Positions 1 to 9,858 of a DNA stretch of 64,000 nucleotides are shown one piece after another. The notes below the pieces were generated by a model. It saw only the letters and a list, made by a program, of their open reading frames with translations, did no database searches and was not told the origin of the DNA. Each line of letters starts with the position of its first letter. Positions within the stretch are counted from its first letter, which is position 1. Location of the stretch: positions 28,824,309-28,888,308 of the forward strand of contig OW203766.1 of assembly GCA_934045905.1 (NCBI GenBank), given 5' to 3'. Made by a program: the position numbers and the translations under genes. Source of the stretch: Leuctra nigra. Its lineage: Eukaryota > Arthropoda > Insecta > Plecoptera > Leuctridae.

Positions 1-966
1 CAGCAGTTGAAAAATGATGATAAATTGGCTACTTTGCTCATCCCTTGTTCACTGCAAAGGTATTGAGTCACCGCCTCCTGAACTAAAATTACATGTTAAA
101 ATCCCTATCTTGTGACATTTTATCAACACACAAATGAAGTTTTAGGGAGAACGGTTGGAGATACATAGAATATGCAAATTACAAATGTCTTTATTAGAAT
201 TAGTGCTATATTTTATGTCAAATAAACTTTTTCGTATTGTATGGAGAACGTACTGAAATTGACAAAAAAAAGAAATATAAGCTCTTTTTATCCAAGATGG
301 CGGCATTATTTTGAGTTCTCGTTTTTTTTTTGAAGAGATCACATTTTCTTTAGTATGTGCATGGAACCATTTTTATCTAGCTAGTGTGGGCTATTGTATA
401 CACATCGAAACCTTTAGGGCTCCACCCCCCACCCCCCAAAGGGTTATTTCGTGACCCATAGATTTTTAAGTTAAAAGTCCATAATATGAACATACATAAG
501 CAACTGCAACCTTGAAACACGAATTCCCTGAAAATGGCGGCTATTTTAGAGCTTACTCGCCGACATCTTTAATTTCTTGAATAAATACAATTCGTTAGGC
601 CTAGAATTTTTATTTTTTTATCTTACGTTCCTGACACATCGTTTATTATACAAGAACAATAAATTTACAAAAGTTTTATAATTTCACTGAAATACACACT
701 TTTTGGCACTTTGGACAGCCCTGGGGCCCAAAATTGCCGCCCGATTTTTTGAGGATATCGAAATTATGAAAGAGCGGAAAATTTCCTATAAGACTGCCAA
801 AGGAAAAATTAGTATCACATTTTGCACTATTTTGGCAAATGTATGTGCTATCAGCCCTCACTAGTAGTCATTTGTGAAGATAATACTTGTACATGAAAGC
901 AGCAGAGCATTGATAGAATAACCTTGCGAGTACAAGCAGTAATCTTTTACTGTGTATGATACCTTA
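1..966. other. AT-rich stretch without recognisable gene
   Basis: No convincing exon or repeat was recognised. Open frames are short and AT-biased on both strands. It probably belongs to intron or intergenic sequence downstream of, or within, the mannosidase gene. Confidence 0.4.
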
Positions 967-1875
967 CTAGGAAAACGCTCTGTATAACGCGTTGATGAGC
1001 GAGCACGGACACGCGCAACACCTCGAACCGAAATTATGTCTATCGAAAATATCATTAAAAGCCATTAATTCTTGAAATTCGTCAGACTTGTAGGTATAAA
1101 AATCTCAAAATATTCCTAAAGTATTAGTCCCAATAACCACGCAAAGTTTTAAGTTGATCGATTGAACCTGTATGATTAAAATGTTCCTTGTTAATATTCA
1201 AAAATCATAGGATCTATTTAAAAAAAATATACCTGGGACCACTCATGTGATATAAGTGTGTATAGGTACTTACACAATATTAGACGATCTGTAATGATCT
1301 GTTGAACATAAGTTTGAAAGTTTCTGCTCTAACTACCTTGGAACTATAAGGAGTAGAAGTAGCCGTGATCAACATTTTCGAGAAATTTGACAGCCAACAT
1401 GCAAAATGTCCGTAAAATGTCAATAACTTTTGGAATTAAACACAGATAAGTCTGAAAATTGTCAAAAATACAGATAATGTTGGGCCCAATGACCATGCAA
1501 AGTTTTAAATTGATCGGTCATACGGTTCTAGTTTAAATTTCAAAAAATCATGTGAAAGATTTTTTTTAAATTTTAACCAATGGGAGGATTTGGCTGAAAC
1601 TTTGTAAGATTGGGTACAATGTTGGTCGTAATGACTTGTCAAAATTTCAAATTCATCGGAACAACCAATCTAAAGATAATTTTTTTAAAATTTGAACCAA
1701 TGACAAGATCCCGTTCAAAAACGATCCCAGGGACCGCATAGATTACGTAGGTATATGTGCAAAATTTCAGATCGATTGGTTGTGCCGTTTGACCTGGGCC
1801 GTAAACACACAAAAAAAACACACAGAGAAAGTGGCATAAGAGTACCGTGGTGACGCTCGCTACGCTCGCTCAATT
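967..1875 (+). repeat. Dispersed repeat family R1, copy A
   Basis: This copy begins ACTAGGAAAACGCTC, followed by AACGCGTTGATGAGCGAGCAC, and ends with a CGCTCGCTACGCTCGCTC run. The same ends, in the same order, occur at 12446-13331 (opposite strand) and 52932-54425. The interior contains diverged motifs of the type CAAAGTTTTAARTTGATCG near 1143, 1500, 1641 and 1763, so the body seems built from old tandem units of roughly 120-140 bp. No transposase is visible, so class is unknown; a non-autonomous DNA element or Helitron-like element is possible. Confidence 0.75.
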
Positions 1876-1891
1876 AAGTTTATGCCTGTAG

Positions 1892-1941
1892 GCACGACAC
1901 ATAAATTGTTCTGTCTGTATGCACGACACATAAATTGTTCT
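1892..1941. repeat. 29-bp tandem duplication
   Basis: GCACGACACATAAATTGTTC occurs at 1892 and again at 1921, a period of 29 bp. It sits just outside the end of R1 copy A, so it could be a by-product of insertion or slippage. Confidence 0.7.
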
Positions 1942-3061
1942 TGCGAATAGCAATGTGAATTCTGTTTCGCTTGGAGTTGAAAAGCTATTTTCAATGTGTG
2001 TGGGCGAAGAGAAAGTCTTCTGAGAATCTTGATGCCATAGGATATCGTCCACGGAGTTCTTGTGACAATATCTCGCGTGGGTTGAATTGTTGCCGAAAGA
2101 GCTGAGGGCAGATATCATTTGTGCACGTTGGTATTAGTTTGCAAGAGAAATCCCACATTGTTGCCACCATCTTGATGGCACCATTCAGAATATATTAGCT
2201 TTTCTGCGATATTTCATAGTTTGAATGGTTGCCTGAGCAATGCTCCGAAGATATATTTAATATCGCTCACATTACAAACATTTATCAATAAACCTCCGTT
2301 TATAAGTTAAATCTGACCCGTCAACGTACCAACATAATGTCTGCCCTCGTGATTTTTTCTAATTTTTGAGTTGCTGATAGAAAACCAAAAATTTCGTGTT
2401 ATGAATTAACTAATTTTAAATGTCGAATTTTGTAACTTTTAATATTTTCTCCTATATTTTTTAATATGGCTGACCAGATATTTATTGTAGATCCTGAATA
2501 TGTCTGGTTGGACAGTACTAAATGCATTGTCTACCACTGAGCCAAATTTGTGAAGCAACATCTTTTTGAAAAAGTGTTTTACAAAATAAATGTCTAGTCC
2601 AACAAAACCAGACATCTGGTTTTCTGCGTAACAATCCAAATAAGCTTCAGACAGGCAGTTGACTGACTTACACCGACCACTCCTTGTTAGCATCTACACG
2701 TGACCGTATCGGCCATCTCTCTACACGATGCCAGATATCGACACGAGAGCTTGCCGAGGAATTCCTCCCGCCTATTGTAGTGGTCCAGCGACGGTGAATC
2801 TGCGAGAGACCTCAATCAAAAGCGATCTCGCATTGAAGCGTGGCTGATGGAGAGAAGCAGTGTTTATTCGAGCCGCAGTCAAACTTGAACTCCGTCTGTT
2901 ATCATATTCACATAGTTATGCGTGCATTTGCCAGCTCTGATTCCAACTCGTGTACACATTTAGACGAGCCGACGTGGAAGACGAACATTAACAATGTCGA
3001 ACTTTCAAAATACACGTCGTGAAATGTTTGATAATGTAAAATATTAACAGCTCAAAAATCC
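1942..3061. other. Unassigned stretch, GC-richer from 2690 to 3020
   Basis: Nothing was recognised. The part from about 2690 to 3020 is less AT-rich than its surroundings and has short open frames on both strands, but no ATG-initiated ORF with familiar content and no convincing splice pair. Confidence 0.3.
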
Positions 3062-3064
3062 TTA

Positions 3065-4253
3065 TAGTGGAGTCAAGATGTCCTATATAATGGCAAATTA
3101 GTGCGTTTGTGATACTATTTGTTAAATTTGGTACCCTTACTAATTTGAGTATGGGGAATCCAAAAATCGATGGCACCAACCTGAGTAATTAATACTTTCT
3201 GCGTAATTAGCATAATTAGCATAATTAATAAACATGGATAAAACAATATATAATTTTATAATATGACCTTTATGGGTATCCATCGAAAGCTCGTCATGTC
3301 TACAATATATATAAATCATAAAAAGTTAAATTTTTTCATTCACATAATAATAACCCGTATAATTAATTATTTTATAAAAATCGTCATTCAACAAAAATCT
3401 TAAATTTACCCTCTCAGATTTTGATAAAACTTAGTAGGATTGGTCACAAGCCCAAAGTAACACATAGGTATTTTTTGGTTTGTCCATTAATTGGGTACTT
3501 TTGGATTTCCAGGCGCTCAAATAATCAAAATTTTGATTTCCATTCGTTCACTTGAATTGTTCTAACTTTTACACCGTTCAACTCAAAAGCTTCGTATTTT
3601 TCTAATTGTGTGAAACTTATTGCTAGGGACTAAGTAGTAAGTACATTTAAGGGGGGGAAAGTCAAAATTTTGGCTTCCAAATTGCCTATTCACAAAAAAG
3701 TATTTTTTGCAATTTATTGAGTAATTAGTGCGTTTGTGAAAATTGGTGAAAATTGGAAAACGTGAAAATTGGTACCCTTACTAATTCGAGTATGAGGAAT
3801 CCAAAAATCGATGGCACCAACCTGAGTAATTAATACTTTCTGCGTAATTAGCATAATTAGAATAATTAATAAAATCGACATAAAAATTACATTATTATAT
3901 AACGTGGTCTTCATGGGTATCTAAAGTAAGCTTGTAATGTCCACAATGCATATTAGTCGCCAAAAGTTAATTATAGTCATTAACATATTAATTAATCCAC
4001 TAATTAATTCATCTGATTAAAATCGCCATATTCACACAAGGCTGAGATCAAAGATGTTTATGATGAGATCAAAAACAAGGTTTGTAATTTAAGCTTATAA
4101 GTAGTATAAACAATTAATCCAAATTTTGTGTTTAGTTCCTTATTAGCATAATTAATTATGCGTAATTAAGCATAATTAATTATGCGTAATTAATTATGCT
4201 AATCTCACATTTTGATAGAAATGTCACTTGATATTCAACAAAATTGAGGTTTT
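3065..4253 (+). repeat. Left arm of the foldback element
   Basis: This arm holds two direct sub-repeats: a block around 3103-3345 and a diverged copy around 3726-4005. Both contain GGAATCCAAAAATCGATGGC and a run of AATTAGCATAATTAG motifs. The same arrangement appears inverted in the right arm, so the duplication predates or was copied with the palindrome. Confidence 0.85.
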
Positions 4254-4382
4254 GAAAATTGAATTTTGATTTTATGTAATTAATTGCAATTAAATTAAAA
4301 TTAATTAATTAATAGAAAATTGTATATTATTGATACGCAACCAAAGGTGGTTATTCAACACAAGTGACCTATTTGTGATATT

Positions 4383-4558
4383 AAAACCTCAATTTTGTTG
4401 AATATCAAGTGACATTTCTATCAAAATGTAAGATTAGCATAATTAATTACGCATAATTAATTATGCTAATAAGGAACTAAACACAAAATTTGGATTAATT
4501 GTTTATACTACTTATAAGCTTAAATTACAAACCTTGTTTTTGATCTCATCATAAACAT
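4383..4558 (-). repeat. Inner part of the right foldback arm
   Basis: Reverse complement of about 4072-4253. It is cut off at 4558 by the LTR element; the rest of the arm resumes after the LTR element at 9855-9859. Confidence 0.85.
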
Positions 4559-5820
4559 TGAAACCTGCGGGATTTGGCTCAGAGGGTAGAACACAAAGAA
4601 TCAGCAATATTATAATTTGTTTATTACAGAGAAAATAAATGTTCATTGATGTGAAAAGAGCAATCAAAAATTATGAAAACAATATTACGTTTGATACGTC
4701 GGCAGTAGTGATGATGTCGTCTGGTTTGTTTACTTCCGCGTAAACAAGTGGATGGCGTTGACTCTTGCGTAGTGTGTCCCGTGAACTCCAGTCCACCAGC
4801 AGAATGAAATGACTGGATATGTCACCTCCTTCAGCTGCGATGCGATGATGTTGTCTAATAACCCCTTGGTTACCAGGACGTCCAGCAGTCCGTGCACAAG
4901 GAGTGACCTCCTCGAGCAGTTGGATCAAGTTGGCTCAGGCTGATGACGTTCGTGGCTGCAGACTCGTCGGTTTCTCCCGGAGTTGCAATTCACTAACTTT
5001 TATACTTTAACATTTACTGACTTTAATGTTGAAACTGTTCAGTTGATCACTTGTAACTTGAAATTGTCTTAATACGATATTATTTGCCTCAGCATTAGGC
5101 TTGAAGTTTGAATTTACTGGGTTGACGTTTATACAAAAATGTTATTTTAATGTTTACCTTCGATCACATCGGCACTGTCTCGCTGAAATTATACTATGTT
5201 GCGTGCACAAGGCTTCACGGTTCGCGAGGCAGGTCTCACTGCTCTGAGAAAACTCCGACTGATGAAGTTTGGCTGGTAGCTTGACGTTTTATACCCTCTC
5301 ACCTCGGTTTACCGCCAAAGAATATGATTGGTTGGTTTCGTACACGTGGTAGCTATTTTTAGGCATTCTGTCATTTCTAAAGCCCGCGAAACGACTTTCT
5401 TTCTGCACGTAGGCCCATGCTTTTCTTGGAATCACTGAAAACTAGTCTGGCGTCTCTGGAGTCTGGCTGACTGGTTTTGTAGCGTTATCACAATGACTGG
5501 TTCACTTGTTATTACGTGGTGACATCACAATTTAGGTAAGGTCACATACTTTTTATATGGATTCACTCACTTTCTTGATATAATTGCACATTGTTAAACT
5601 TATTTGATTGCTCGTTATATTTTTGTCTATATTTTGATTGCTGTTGAATTTTAAGATTGTATGTTTACATAATGATTCTAATTAATTACTTTGTGTTCAG
5701 TTAACCTTGACTCTAAGAATGCCATGCTACAAGCTTGTTCATTCTTTAAACCTATTTCAAGCAAACATTATTATTTTTTTTAAAGTTAATTTTCTAACCT
5801 AGATAGGCCAACTTGTTACA
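4559..5820 (-). repeat. 3' LTR
   Basis: 1262 bp with TG...CA ends. It differs from the other LTR by about five substitutions seen by eye and by a 16-bp insertion near 5449-5466, where a short GTCTGG-containing motif is duplicated. The low divergence implies a recent insertion. Confidence 0.92.
4620..4625 (-). terminator. Polyadenylation signal in the 3' LTR
   Basis: AATAAA on the minus strand, followed about 20-30 bases later by a GT-rich stretch (TTCTTTGTGTTCT). The matching signal in the 5' LTR is at 8670-8675. Because the element lies in the sense orientation of the mannosidase gene, both could act on host pre-mRNA. Confidence 0.55.
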
Positions 5821-5832
5821 GAGCCCCCTGAA
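5821..5832 (-). promoter_or_regulatory. Polypurine tract of the LTR element
   Basis: The minus strand reads TTCAGGGGGCTC directly before the TG of the 3' LTR. It is short and not purely purine, but its place is right for second-strand priming. Confidence 0.55.
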
Positions 5833-6204
5833 TTCTTGTTGTTCACCTTTTGACTGAAGTCAAATTTGAAACACATTGAAATTTTGAATGAGAAAATGGT
5901 GATAAAACAAGGATTCACATAGAGACTGGACTATCTAGCAGGAATAATCTCTTCCTTTTGACAAACAAAAAGTTTCCCTCAACAGATGCAAGTTTATTTC
6001 CTCTTACAGCTGTCTAATCTAAACCTGAATGAATGAACTCACCCCTCCGTCTACCAAAACAAAAACAAACCTCATCCTACTTCCCGGAAACGATGCTCGA
6101 CTCAACCCTCTCTCTTATCACAATCCCGTTATTGGCCTAGTGACCTACTCTTGCTGGGTCATCATACCAAACATCAACATTACTTCTTGTTGTCACTGTG
6201 AGAA
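5833..6204 (-). other. 3' untranslated part of the LTR element
   Basis: 372 bp between the stop of the 628-codon ORF and the polypurine tract. No remnant of pol or env was recognised. Confidence 0.5.
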
Positions 6205-8091
6205 TCAGCTGATCGATGTATTATATTTCTTCCGTCCACGATCATATGGGAATGAAACTTCTGCATCTTCGTGAACATCTTGCGTTGGCCCTATTGAAAT
6301 TATCTCAACTAGGTGTGTCCAGAAGAATTCTTCACCCTTATTCCTTGCAGTGGTCGATGTATAGGTTTCATTTTCTTTCTTGACTTCCGTTTCAGTTTCT
6401 TCGTTACTCTCTTCATCTTGAAAGTCTTTATCTTCAATTTGTAGAGATTCTTGCATCAACGGACATGTAATCTTCATTATTTCTTCGTATGCAATTTCTT
6501 CGAGCATTTCCATGTTTGCTACGTAATCGAAGGGTTGTATTTTCTCGTCATAACTTGTTTCGGTCAACTCGTCGTTCAATGTTATTAATAACTCGTCATT
6601 CACTCGTTCAGTAATACTTGCGGCTGGAATCGAACTAAGCTCCGCACAAAAGTTGTAATTTTCGCTCTTCTCAAATTCTTGGACAAAACTAGACTCGGAT
6701 TTAACTAATTGTTCTTGATCTGCTGCTTTTTCTTCAATAACTATGGTTTCAGTAACCATCTCAATAATCTCAATATTCTCAATATCTTCAAGATTCTCAA
6801 TAATCTTCAAATCTTCAATAATCTCCAAATCTTCAGTACGACCTTTGCGTCTGAAATCAACAAATTCTTCCTCCTCCAAATTCAATTCAACAACAACATT
6901 ACAGTTCAGATCCTCCACACAACAAACAGTCTCCATTTCATCGCCGTCAAACTCAATATTGACCAAGGCTTGTCTAGTCACCTCAAATTCTTCATTTTCA
7001 TCTCGTGAATTGTTCACGGTTTCCTCTGCAACTCCCTGTACCAAACATTCTGGAATGACTTCATCTTCGAACGATTCGTTTTCTTGACTCTCTGCTTTCT
7101 TTACAGCGTCTTCTTTAACACCTTCAATGACAACTTCACATGTCTTCAGCTGGTCTAAATCTTTTTGCTCTTTCGTGATGACGTCGTTGTTCTGCAACTC
7201 AACTTTCTCAACTTCAAATTGTTCACTGGTTTCTTCGAAATTATCTTGTGGAAGTATAATCTCGGCATCTTCTTCAATTTTCTCTCGTACTGAAATATCA
7301 GCGATTTCAACACGATCCTGACTCTGAATCTTCGTTTCTTCTTCTTCCTTCTTCTGTGTCTTGGGCAGACAAAAATCTTGAACATCTTCTTGCGGCGTTG
7401 TAACCTCATAAAAACTTTCTTCAACTTTGTCAGGCTGCTCACAGCTCTGCTCAGAATTCACATCTGATTGCAACCTATTGCAGACAACTTCTTCTTCTTC
7501 TTCTCTCGTTGAAACATCTGCTTCGAATGCAGCGTCTTTCTCCAGTTCATCCTTCCATTTTCTTGAAACTTCACGGACGTATTCTATGAGATTTACGCGT
7601 TCCCAATGCCACAATTGCTTCAAATCTTCACTTTCCGAATCTGCATAATCATCATAATATTCTGCTCCGTACACGTGGTCATCATATTCGGAACTTTGCT
7701 TGGGATACGTTTCCTCTGCTTCATATTTGTATTCCCAATTTCTTTCCCAATTTTCGTCTTGTTTCTCGTATCTCCTAAGTAATTCTGCCCTTGCCCTTTT
7801 ACTAATCTGCGCATTTTCTTCTGTCCTGTCGTGACAAATACTCATCAACTCTTCCTCATCCAATGTAGCAAATTCTTTCATCGTCCATTTTTCTTCTCTT
7901 CTTCTTTCAAATTCTATATAGATTCTTCTTGACAATTCATCAATTCGTTCTGTTCTCATTAAATGGTATAAATCCCGATTACTAAACTCGCAGAATTCTA
8001 ATTTGACACTTCTATTTTCTTCTTGTTCTTCATATTCCTTCTTATTTAGCTCGACCCAGGATTTCCAATATTCTTCATCTTTTTCATCCAT
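6205..8091 (-). CDS. 628-aa Glu-rich protein of the LTR element, unknown function
   Basis: An uninterrupted 628-codon ORF starting at an ATG in good context (ACGATGG) and filling most of the space between the LTRs. The family is not recognised. Glutamate is very abundant: 23 of the first 100 residues. Residues 1-200 are charged, with many Trp and Tyr (for example ENWERNWEYK) and look helical. The middle is strongly acidic. Around residues 418-440 there are short tandem units of the EDLEII/EDLKII/ENLEDI type. No CCHC zinc knuckle, RT, integrase or DDE signature and no signal peptide or membrane segment is visible. Its place fits a Gag-like structural protein, but the composition is unusual for Gag; a captured host gene is an alternative. 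An intact frame with nearly identical LTRs suggests recent selection or very recent insertion. Confidence 0.75.
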   Translation of the reverse strand: MDEKDEEYWKSWVELNKKEYEEQEENRSVKLEFCEFSNRDLYHLMRTERIDELSRRIYIEFERRREEKWTMKEFATLDEEELMSICHDRTEENAQISKRARAELLRRYEKQDENWERNWEYKYEAEETYPKQSSEYDDHVYGAEYYDDYADSESEDLKQLWHWERVNLIEYVREVSRKWKDELEKDAAFEADVSTREEEEEVVCNRLQSDVNSEQSCEQPDKVEESFYEVTTPQEDVQDFCLPKTQKKEEEETKIQSQDRVEIADISVREKIEEDAEIILPQDNFEETSEQFEVEKVELQNNDVITKEQKDLDQLKTCEVVIEGVKEDAVKKAESQENESFEDEVIPECLVQGVAEETVNNSRDENEEFEVTRQALVNIEFDGDEMETVCCVEDLNCNVVVELNLEEEEFVDFRRKGRTEDLEIIEDLKIIENLEDIENIEIIEMVTETIVIEEKAADQEQLVKSESSFVQEFEKSENYNFCAELSSIPAASITERVNDELLITLNDELTETSYDEKIQPFDYVANMEMLEEIAYEEIMKITCPLMQESLQIEDKDFQDEESNEETETEVKKENETYTSTTARNKGEEFFWTHLVEIISIGPTQDVHEDAEVSFPYDRGRKKYNTSIS

Positions 8092-8133
8092 CGTAAAAGT
8101 TCTTTACGACTTATTCTTCAATTTTCTGAATCT

Positions 8134-8382
8134 TTACATCTTCTTCAGACGACTTCCGTCAACAATCATCAGCGACTGGGTCAGGTCATTTCTGTCGATG
8201 CCTAATCTGGTTCCCACGCTATCAATAACAACAAACTTGTTCCCATGACAATTAACTACACAGTTGATGTTTCTGCCCCCCTCTATCACCTGAATACTCG
8301 TGACCTCTGACTCACTAAGCTCTGCCCCCTCTACATCATCTAAATTCACTGTTGACGATAAACTTGCATCTCGATCTGCCAT
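8134..8382 (-). CDS. 82-codon ORF1 of the LTR element, unknown function
   Basis: The ATG lies in a good animal context (ACGATGG) about 230 bases after the PBS, and is the first sizeable ORF on the predicted transcript. The product starts MADRDASLSS, is acidic at first and then has a hydrophobic patch, CVVNCHGNKFVVIDSVGTRL. That patch is faintly like the beta-hairpin around the catalytic DTG/DSG of retropepsins, but the triad here reads DSV, so an active protease is unlikely and the resemblance may be chance. It ends in TAA and lies in the same frame as the 628-codon ORF; a second in-frame TAA follows ten codons after the first. It could be the N-terminal part of a Gag-like protein, a leader ORF, or a first segment joined by splicing or readthrough. 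Confidence 0.55.
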   Translation of the reverse strand: MADRDASLSSTVNLDDVEGAELSESEVTSIQVIEGGRNINCVVNCHGNKFVVIDSVGTRLGIDRNDLTQSLMIVDGSRLKKM

Positions 8383-8589
8383 CGTAACAGATGTAATGAA
8401 CTAACATGCACAATCTACAGTTGGCTTTATCTTTACGTTAACGGGTTGATTCTATGTAAAATTTCCAAATACATGAAAATTTTACGCAATGCCTGTGTCC
8501 ACAAGTTTCAGAACAACTGAGTACTCTTTCACAATCAAGAAAACAATTATTTCTTTCAAAACAATTGCTCCCAGGAATGTTATTCGAGC

Positions 8590-8607
8590 CCCACACGTTG
8601 AGCGCCA
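8590..8607 (-). promoter_or_regulatory. Primer-binding site of the LTR element
   Basis: One base after the 5' LTR the minus strand reads TGGCGCTCAACGTGTGGG. TGG pairs with the CCA of a tRNA 3' end. Which tRNA primes cannot be told without a tRNA set from this species. Confidence 0.7.
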
Positions 8608-8608
8608 C

Positions 8609-9854
8609 TGAAACCTGCGGGATTTGGCTCAGAGGGTAGAACACAAAGAATCAGCAATATTATAATTTGTTTATTACAGAGAAAATAAATGTTCATTGAT
8701 GTGAAAAGAGCAATCAAAAATTATGAAAACAATATTACGTTCGATACGTCGGCAGTAGTGATGATGTCGTCTGGTTTGTTTACTTCCGCGTAAACAAGTG
8801 GATGGCGTTGACTCTTGCGTAGTGTGTCCCGTGAACTCCAGTCCACCAGCAGAATGAAATGACTGGATATGTCACCTCCTTCAGCTGCGATGCGATGATG
8901 TTGTCTAATAACCCCTTGGTTACCAGGACGTCCAGCAGTCCGTGCACAAGGAGTGACCTCCTCGAGCAGCTGGATCAAGTTGGCTCAGGCTGATGACGTT
9001 CGTGGCTGCAGACTCGTCGGTTTCTCCCGGAGTTGCAATTCACTAACTTTTATACTTTAACATTTACTGACTTTAATGTTGAAACTGTTCAGTTGATCAC
9101 TTGTAACTTGAAATTGTCTTAATGCGATATTATTTGCCTCAGCATTAGGCTTGAAGTTTGAATTTACTGGGTTGACGTTTATACAAAAATGTTATTTTAA
9201 TGTTTACCTTCGATCACATCGGCACTGTCTCGCTGAAATTATACTATGTTGCGTGCACAAGGCTTCACGGTTCGCGAGGCAGGTCTCACTGCTCTGAGAA
9301 AACTCCGACTGATGAAGTTTGGCTGGTAGCTTGACGTTTTATACCCTCTCACCTCGGTTTACCGCCAAAGAATATGATTGGTTGGTTTCGTACACGTGGT
9401 AGCTATTTTTAGGCATTCTGTCATTTCTAAAGCCCGCGAAACGACTTTCTTTCTGCACGTAGGCCCATGCTTTTCTTGGAATCACTGAAAACTAGTCTGG
9501 CTGACTGGTTTTGTAGCGTTATCACAATGACTGGTTCACTTGTTATTACGTGGTGACATCACAATTTAGGTAAGGTCACATACTTTTTATATGGATTCAC
9601 TCACTTTCTTGATATAATTGCACATTGTTTAACTTATTTGATTGCTCGTTATATTTTTGTCTATATTTTGATTGCTGTTGAATTTTAAGATTGTAAGTTT
9701 ACATAATGATTCTAATTAATTACTTTGTGTTCAGTTAACCTTGACTCTAAGAATGCCATGCTACAAGCTTGTTCATTCTTTAAACCTATTTCAAGCAAAC
9801 ATTATTATTTTTTTTAAAGTTAATTTTCTAACCTAGATAGGCCAACTTGTTACA
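8609..9854 (-). repeat. 5' LTR
   Basis: 1246 bp with TG...CA ends. On the minus strand the order is U3, TATA box (9337-9343), TCAGTC initiator (9307-9312) and AATAAA (8670-8675). This predicts an R region of about 650 bp and a short U5. Confidence 0.92.
9307..9343 (-). promoter_or_regulatory. LTR core promoter: TATA box and initiator
   Basis: TATAAAA at 9343-9337 is followed, at the expected spacing, by the arthropod initiator TCAGTC at 9312-9307. The predicted start is the A at about 9310. The same pair is present in the other LTR (TATA at 5287-5293). It would drive transcription of the 82- and 628-codon ORFs. Confidence 0.65.
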
Positions 9855-9858
9855 ACAT

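Larger units (their letters stand above)
4559..9854 (-). mobile_element. Non-autonomous LTR retrotransposon (minus orientation)
   Basis: Two direct repeats of 1262 and 1246 bp flank 2788 bp of internal sequence. Each starts TG and ends CA, and the whole element is flanked by ACAT at 4555-4558 and 9855-9858. Orientation is fixed as minus by a TGGCGC primer-binding site next to the 8609-9854 LTR, a G-rich purine tract next to the 4559-5820 LTR, and a TATA box, initiator and AATAAA in the matching order. The internal part has two ORFs in one frame (82 and 628 codons) and nothing like reverse transcriptase, RNase H or integrase. It is therefore a LARD- or TR-GAG-like element mobilised in trans. 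The superfamily (Gypsy or BEL/Pao) cannot be decided from what is visible. Confidence 0.9.

Noticed and set aside
4671..4928. 85-codon minus-strand frame, identical at 8721-8978
   Set aside because: It lies in both LTRs, begins at a TTG and has no recognisable content; the match simply reflects the LTR repeat.
6709..7648. Several plus-strand Ser-rich frames
   Set aside because: These are antisense shadows of the Glu-rich 628-codon ORF (GAA/GAG read backwards as TTC/CTC).
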